A stretch of 9,690 bases of DNA from Pseudomonadota bacterium (lineage in GTDB: Bacteria > Pseudomonadota > Gammaproteobacteria > Burkholderiales > Burkholderiaceae): assembly GCA_021778935.1 (NCBI GenBank), contig JAJYBQ010000071.1, forward strand, positions 1-9,690, given 5' to 3'. Numbering within the stretch: the first letter of the stretch is position 1; each line of letters begins with the position of its first letter. Both the position numbers and the translations under genes were made by a program. Below, piece after piece: positions 6,519 through 9,690 of the stretch. Below the pieces are notes generated by a model. The model was not told where the DNA came from, searched no databases, and saw only the letters and a list, made by a program, of their open reading frames with translations.

Positions 6519-6750
6519 TCATGTTGGGATTGCTGTTCCCTTCGGAATGTTGGTTTGGGGGCGTCGTTGCGTGGTCGATTTCAGCCGACGGCGCTCGTTT
6601 TGGCGGCATTTTGTGACGGCAGGATTTGGTCGGCGTAGCGCTCGAGCTGGGAAATCGCAGCGCGCTCCTGTGGCGCACAACGCCTTCGAGGGCTACGCCG
6701 GCCTGGCGTTCGTTGAGCACGGAGGGCTGCGCGTAGAGATGCCCCAGCGG
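6519..6750. other. Intergenic stretch without a supported gene, possible degraded sequence
   Basis: Between the methyltransferase stop and the antitoxin. Minus-strand frames give short protein-like bits in different frames (for example LYAQPSVLNERQAGVALEGV, and ISQLERYADQILPSQNA ending at the TGA at 6581), but none I can assign, so this may be a frameshifted gene relic or chance. The 7-mer ATGTTGG is directly repeated at 6521-6527 and 6547-6553, just upstream of the antitoxin start. No terminator for the dsr-type operon was recognised. Confidence 0.35.
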
Positions 6751-7584
6751 TCACGGACATGGGAGTAGATGCCGATCTTGCCCGCGTTCGCCCCCGCCCC
6801 GGATTGCGCAGCCTACGACCTCTCCTACGAGAACGACTGTGGGCGCTTTGATAGTTTCCGCCGCCGCACGGTATGCGAGGGTCTGCAACGTCGCAACGAG
6901 CACGCGCTGCCCCGGTTGCGTCGCCTGCTGCACAATCGCCGCGGGCGTATCCGGTGCGCGACCATGGGCGATCAATTGTGCACAGAGCGTGGCGAGGCCA
7001 TGCAGCCCCATGTAGATGACCAGCGTCTGCCGGGGGCGGGCCAACGCCGGCCAATCGAGATCGATACTGCCGTCCTGCAGGTGGCCGGTGACGAAGGTGA
7101 CGGCCTGCGCGTGTCCGCGGTGGGTCAACGGGATGGCGGCCGCGGCGGATGCGCCGATCGCCGCCGTGATGCCCGGCACGACCTCGCAAGCAATCCCTGC
7201 CGCCGCCAGGGCCTCCATCTCCTCTCCACCCCGCCCGAAGATGAACGGGTCGCCCGACTTGAGCCGCAGCACCCGGCGGCCGGCCTGCGCCAACGACACC
7301 ATCAGCGCGTTGATCTCCTCCTGGCGCATGGCATGCTGGTTGCGACGTTTGCCGACATAGATCCGCTCGGCACGCGCCGGCAGCAGATCCAGGATCGCCG
7401 GCGAGACCAGATTGTCGTAGAGCACCACATCCGCGCTTTCGATCCGGCGTACGGCGCGCACCGTCAGCAATTCCGGGTCGCCGGGGCCCGCGCCGACCAG
7501 CGCCACGCTGCCCCCCTTCGGGGTTGGCGCCGGTTCCGGCGCCAGGGTACGGGACGCGTGCATCTCCATGATTTCACGCGGCAT
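6751..7584 (-). CDS. cobA: Uroporphyrinogen-III C-methyltransferase (SUMT)
   Basis: A 277-residue S-adenosylmethionine-dependent enzyme that methylates uroporphyrinogen III at C-2 and C-7 to give precorrin-2, the branch point to siroheme and cobalamin. Family motifs in order: [18 protein letters not shown] (27-44), [63 protein letters not shown] then [18 protein letters not shown] and [11 protein letters not shown]. It lacks the CysG N-terminal dehydrogenase/ferrochelatase half, so it is the stand-alone CobA/SUMT type. It overlaps the dsrN 3' end by 11 bp; ATG at 7584 is chosen because GGAG lies 7 bases upstream (ATG codons at 7569 and 7563 are alternatives). Placed directly after dsrN, it probably supplies siroheme precursor for the sulfite reductase. 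After GEVVG the C-terminal 22 residues (Gly/Arg-rich, ending LLPCP) do not look like the usual family ending. Confidence 0.92.
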   Translation of the reverse strand: MPREIMEMHASRTLAPEPAPTPKGGSVALVGAGPGDPELLTVRAVRRIESADVVLYDNLVSPAILDLLPARAERIYVGKRRNQHAMRQEEINALMVSLAQAGRRVLRLKSGDPFIFGRGGEEMEALAAAGIACEVVPGITAAIGASAAAAIPLTHRGHAQAVTFVTGHLQDGSIDLDWPALARPRQTLVIYMGLHGLATLCAQLIAHGRAPDTPAAIVQQATQPGQRVLVATLQTLAYRAAAETIKAPTVVLVGEVVGCAIRGGGERGQDRHLLPCP

Positions 7585-9079
7585 GGACAGGCTCCGCGGC
7601 GAGCTCCGCGCACGCTGCGGTCGTGTGGACCACGAAGTCGACAAACTGTCGTGTCCAATCCGCCCCCGCGATGCTGCGCAGATGGCTATATGAAGCGACA
7701 AGATTGCGGATCACGATGCCGTCGTTCTCGCCGTCCACACCATAGCCGCGCCGCACCCGGTAGGCATAGCGCGTGCCGGGCGGCAGGCCGGCGATCGCGG
7801 AATAGTGGAACTCGTGCGCGCGGAATACCGATCCGCCTACCCGCCCCGGGCCGTGCGGCGCATGCCCGGTACCCTCCAGCTCGACATAGCCGGAACCGAC
7901 CGGACGTCGCTGCATATGGACGTCGCCGGGGATCGCACCGACCATTTCGTGGCGGCGGCCGTCGACGATGAGGCTCCGCGCCAGATACATCAAACCGCCG
8001 CACTCCGCGTAGGCCGGCAGGCCGCGCGCCACGGCGGCCGCGATCTGCCCACGCAGGCTTGCGTTCGCTGCAAGTTCGGCAGCGCAGCTCTCCGGGAATC
8101 CGCCGCCGATGAACAGGGCATCGACCTCCGGCAGATCGCGATCGCGCAGCGTATCGAACGATACGATTTCCGCGCCGGCCCGGCGCAGCGCCTCCAGGTC
8201 GTCGGCGTAATAGAACCCGAACGCGCGGTCCATCGCAACACCGATCCGCACGCGGGGAGATCCCGTCCCGCGCAACGGGACCGCCTCCGGCATGCCGGCG
8301 CCCACCAGCCGCCCACCGCCGCGCTGGTCCGCAGACCGGGCGACTGCGAGAACCCGGTCCAGATCCACCTGTTCCGCGACGTGCGCGCCGATCCGGTCGA
8401 TCTGCTCCCGGGCCGATTCCGCTTCATTGGTCGGCACCAGGCCGAGATGGCGCTCGGTCATCCCCACCGCGGGTTCGTCGCGCACCGCACCCAACACCGG
8501 AATGTCGGTGTAATGCTCGATCACCGCGCGCAGTTTCGCCTCGTGGCGGGCGCTGCCCACGCGATTGAGCACCACTCCGCCGATCCGCACGGTGCGGTCG
8601 AACGCCTGATACCCGAGCAGAATCGGCGCAACGCCGCGGTTCATGCCACGCGCGTCGATCACCAGCACGACCGGCATCCCGAGGATCGAGGCCAGTGCCG
8701 CGCTGCTGTTCGAGCCATCGAGTGCGACCCCGTCGAACAGGCCTTGATTGCCTTCCACCAGTGCGATGTCGGCGTCCGCCGTCTTGGCAGCGAACATCGC
8801 GCCAATTGCGTCTCCGGTCATGAGGTACGGATCGAGGTTGTAACAGCCGCGACCCGCCGCACGGCCAAGCCACATCGGATCGATGTAGTCCGGTCCCTTC
8901 TTGAAGGCTTGCACTACCAGTCCACGCGCCCGCAGCGCCGCTGCGAGGCCAAGGGCGATCGTCGTCTTTCCGGAAGAGCGATGCGCTCCGGAAATCAGGA
9001 TGCGGGGAACCGCACAGGCTCCCTCCGTCGCGGCGCTCGTCCCCGCGGACCCCCGGAAAATGCGGTCGGCGTCGGCCAT
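7574..9079 (-). CDS. dsrN: DsrN: siroheme amidase, cobyrinate a,c-diamide synthase-like (CbiA family)
   Basis: A 501-residue cytoplasmic ATP- and glutamine-dependent amidotransferase. Members in dsr operons are thought to convert siroheme to siroheme amide for dissimilatory sulfite reductase. The N-terminal half is a dethiobiotin-synthetase-like ATPase: P-loop [12 protein letters not shown] (29-40), KKGPDYIDP, the DPYLM segment and [10 protein letters not shown]. The C-terminal half is a class I glutamine amidotransferase domain with FIGGGFPE, nucleophile Cys360 in [11 protein letters not shown] and the HEFHYS motif (His422, His425). Residues 1-24 are a poorly conserved extension before the family core; the ATG at 9079 is 4 bases after the dsrP stop, indicating tight coupling, though a later start is not excluded. 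By sequence alone CbiA/CobB of cobalamin synthesis is the alternative; the dsrP neighbour and the SUMT downstream favour DsrN. It overlaps the methyltransferase gene by 11 bp. Confidence 0.88.
   Translation of the reverse strand: MADADRIFRGSAGTSAATEGACAVPRILISGAHRSSGKTTIALGLAAALRARGLVVQAFKKGPDYIDPMWLGRAAGRGCYNLDPYLMTGDAIGAMFAAKTADADIALVEGNQGLFDGVALDGSNSSAALASILGMPVVLVIDARGMNRGVAPILLGYQAFDRTVRIGGVVLNRVGSARHEAKLRAVIEHYTDIPVLGAVRDEPAVGMTERHLGLVPTNEAESAREQIDRIGAHVAEQVDLDRVLAVARSADQRGGGRLVGAGMPEAVPLRGTGSPRVRIGVAMDRAFGFYYADDLEALRRAGAEIVSFDTLRDRDLPEVDALFIGGGFPESCAAELAANASLRGQIAAAVARGLPAYAECGGLMYLARSLIVDGRRHEMVGAIPGDVHMQRRPVGSGYVELEGTGHAPHGPGRVGGSVFRAHEFHYSAIAGLPPGTRYAYRVRRGYGVDGENDGIVIRNLVASYSHLRSIAGADWTRQFVDFVVHTTAACAELAAEPVHAA
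7592..7595 (-). promoter_or_regulatory. Ribosome-binding site deciding the methyltransferase start
   Basis: On the minus strand GGAG (7595-7592) lies 7 bases before the ATG at 7584, within the last codons of dsrN. It favours this start over the in-frame ATGs at 7569 and 7563 and over the longer open frame beginning at 7701. Confidence 0.6.
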
Positions 9080-9083
9080 GGCG

Positions 9084-9690
9084 TCACGCGTCGCGGGCCA
9101 TGCCGTCGTGCGGCAGGAAATCCAGGACCCGGACGCCGATGACCGTCAGCGTATACGCCAGGCCGATGCCGCCGACCGCCAGGCCGATCTCCGGCAGGCT
9201 CGGCGTGTAGCGGGCAACCTGCCCGTCCCAGAAGGTGCTTTGGGCGACGAAACCGGGAAAGAGGTCGAGCGGGAAGGCCTGTCCCCCGACAATGAAGACG
9301 TAGAGTTCAGCCAGCGCCCCGCCCAAGACCAGCAGCGCCGCGGCGATGGCGATGCAGGGCGTCGCCGTTGCCGGGCGGAACACCATCAACAAGGGCAGAA
9401 AGCTGCCGAGGAACACGAACCCGACCCAGAACAGCATCGCATACGGCGACCCGTACACGAGGATGAAACGCTCGAACGCAGCCTGGCGCGCGTAGTACAG
9501 GTTCGTAAGGTGATAGACGAGCATGAAATACAGCACGCCGACGAGGAAGATGCCGAGCAGTCGCGTCATGCGCCGCTGCATGTCTTCCGGAACCGTTCTG
9601 CCGTTCCACGAAAACATCGTCTGCTGCACCACCAGGAACGCCGCCAAGCCCCACGCGAAGGACATGACGATGAACATGGGGGCAAGAACC
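9084..9690 (-). CDS. dsrP: DsrP: NrfD/PsrC-type membrane subunit of DsrMKJOP, C-terminal part, 5' end outside window
   Basis: The frame is open to the right edge, giving about 201 C-terminal residues of a protein usually near 400. It is strongly hydrophobic with about five membrane segments: APMFIVMSFAWGLAAFLVV, LGIFLVGVLYFMLVYHL, PYAMLFWVGFVFLGSFLPLL, IAIAAALLVLGGALAELYVF and IGLAVGGIGLAYTLTVIGVR. The loop LYYARQAAFERFILVYGSPY and the late segment ALAELYVFIVGGQAFPLDLF fit the NrfD/PsrC family in its DsrP branch. DsrP is the integral membrane subunit of the DsrMKJOP complex, thought to exchange electrons between the quinone pool and periplasmic or cytoplasmic partners linked to DsrC and sulfite reductase. 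It lies 4 bp before dsrN. Other NrfD-type subunits (polysulfide, tetrathionate or alternative complex III) could look alike; the adjacent CbiA-like gene is what makes DsrP the best call. Confidence 0.82.
   Translation of the reverse strand, partial: VLAPMFIVMSFAWGLAAFLVVQQTMFSWNGRTVPEDMQRRMTRLLGIFLVGVLYFMLVYHLTNLYYARQAAFERFILVYGSPYAMLFWVGFVFLGSFLPLLMVFRPATATPCIAIAAALLVLGGALAELYVFIVGGQAFPLDLFPGFVAQSTFWDGQVARYTPSLPEIGLAVGGIGLAYTLTVIGVRVLDFLPHDGMARDA

Noticed and set aside
6322..6768. 148-codon plus-strand open frame opposite the antitoxin
   Set aside because: It is antisense to the antitoxin and toxin start, which are supported by family motifs and the GTGA overlap; its own translation is Ser/Arg-rich without a motif.
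7585..7701. N-terminal extension of the methyltransferase to an upstream start at 7701
   Set aside because: It would add 39 residues overlapping dsrN in another frame; ATG 7584 has a well-placed GGAG and the family core begins about 26 residues later.
7805..9142. 445-codon plus-strand open frame opposite dsrN
   Set aside because: It is an antisense shadow rich in Arg, His and Ala; dsrN on the minus strand has all family motifs.

Overview
The window reads as a GC-rich proteobacterial chromosome from a sulfur oxidiser. The diagnostic part is the right end. There, a membrane protein of the NrfD/PsrC type (DsrP), a CbiA-like siroheme amidase (DsrN) and a uroporphyrinogen-III C-methyltransferase follow each other on the minus strand, as at the distal end of a reverse-acting dissimilatory sulfite reductase (dsr) operon. 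A beta- or gammaproteobacterium is most likely. This rests on recognition of protein families by eye, not on any search.

Layout. Positions 1-909 (+) hold the C-terminal part of anthranilate synthase component I (trpE), cut by the window edge. After about 100 bp comes a two-component pair: a small soluble NarX-type histidine kinase (1012-1749) and a NarL-type response regulator (1746-2417), joined by an ATGA overlap. A 364-residue conserved-looking protein of unknown function (2453-3547) follows in the same direction and may be co-transcribed. A GC-rich stem-loop at 3561-3594 lies between this block and a convergent gene for a Wzx-like polysaccharide/lipid flippase (3636-4928, -).

Positions 4929-6750 are a patchwork accessory segment, all minus strand. 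It holds a lone T4 gp19-like tail-tube protein (5174-5686), a short transposase C-terminal remnant (about 5802-5966), a ParE-type toxin pseudogene with two in-frame stops and a frameshift (about 6053-6339), and its antitoxin partner (6336-6518), joined to it by a GTGA overlap. Stretches 4929-5173, 5687-5801 and 6519-6750 hold no gene I can support.

Positions 6751-9690 (-) are the dsr operon end. DsrP would be the quinone-interacting membrane subunit of DsrMKJOP. The methyltransferase supplies precorrin-2 for siroheme, and DsrN amidates siroheme for the sulfite reductase. The last two genes are therefore cofactor-supply genes for the enzyme encoded upstream, beyond the right edge. No tRNA, rRNA, CRISPR array or complete insertion sequence was seen.
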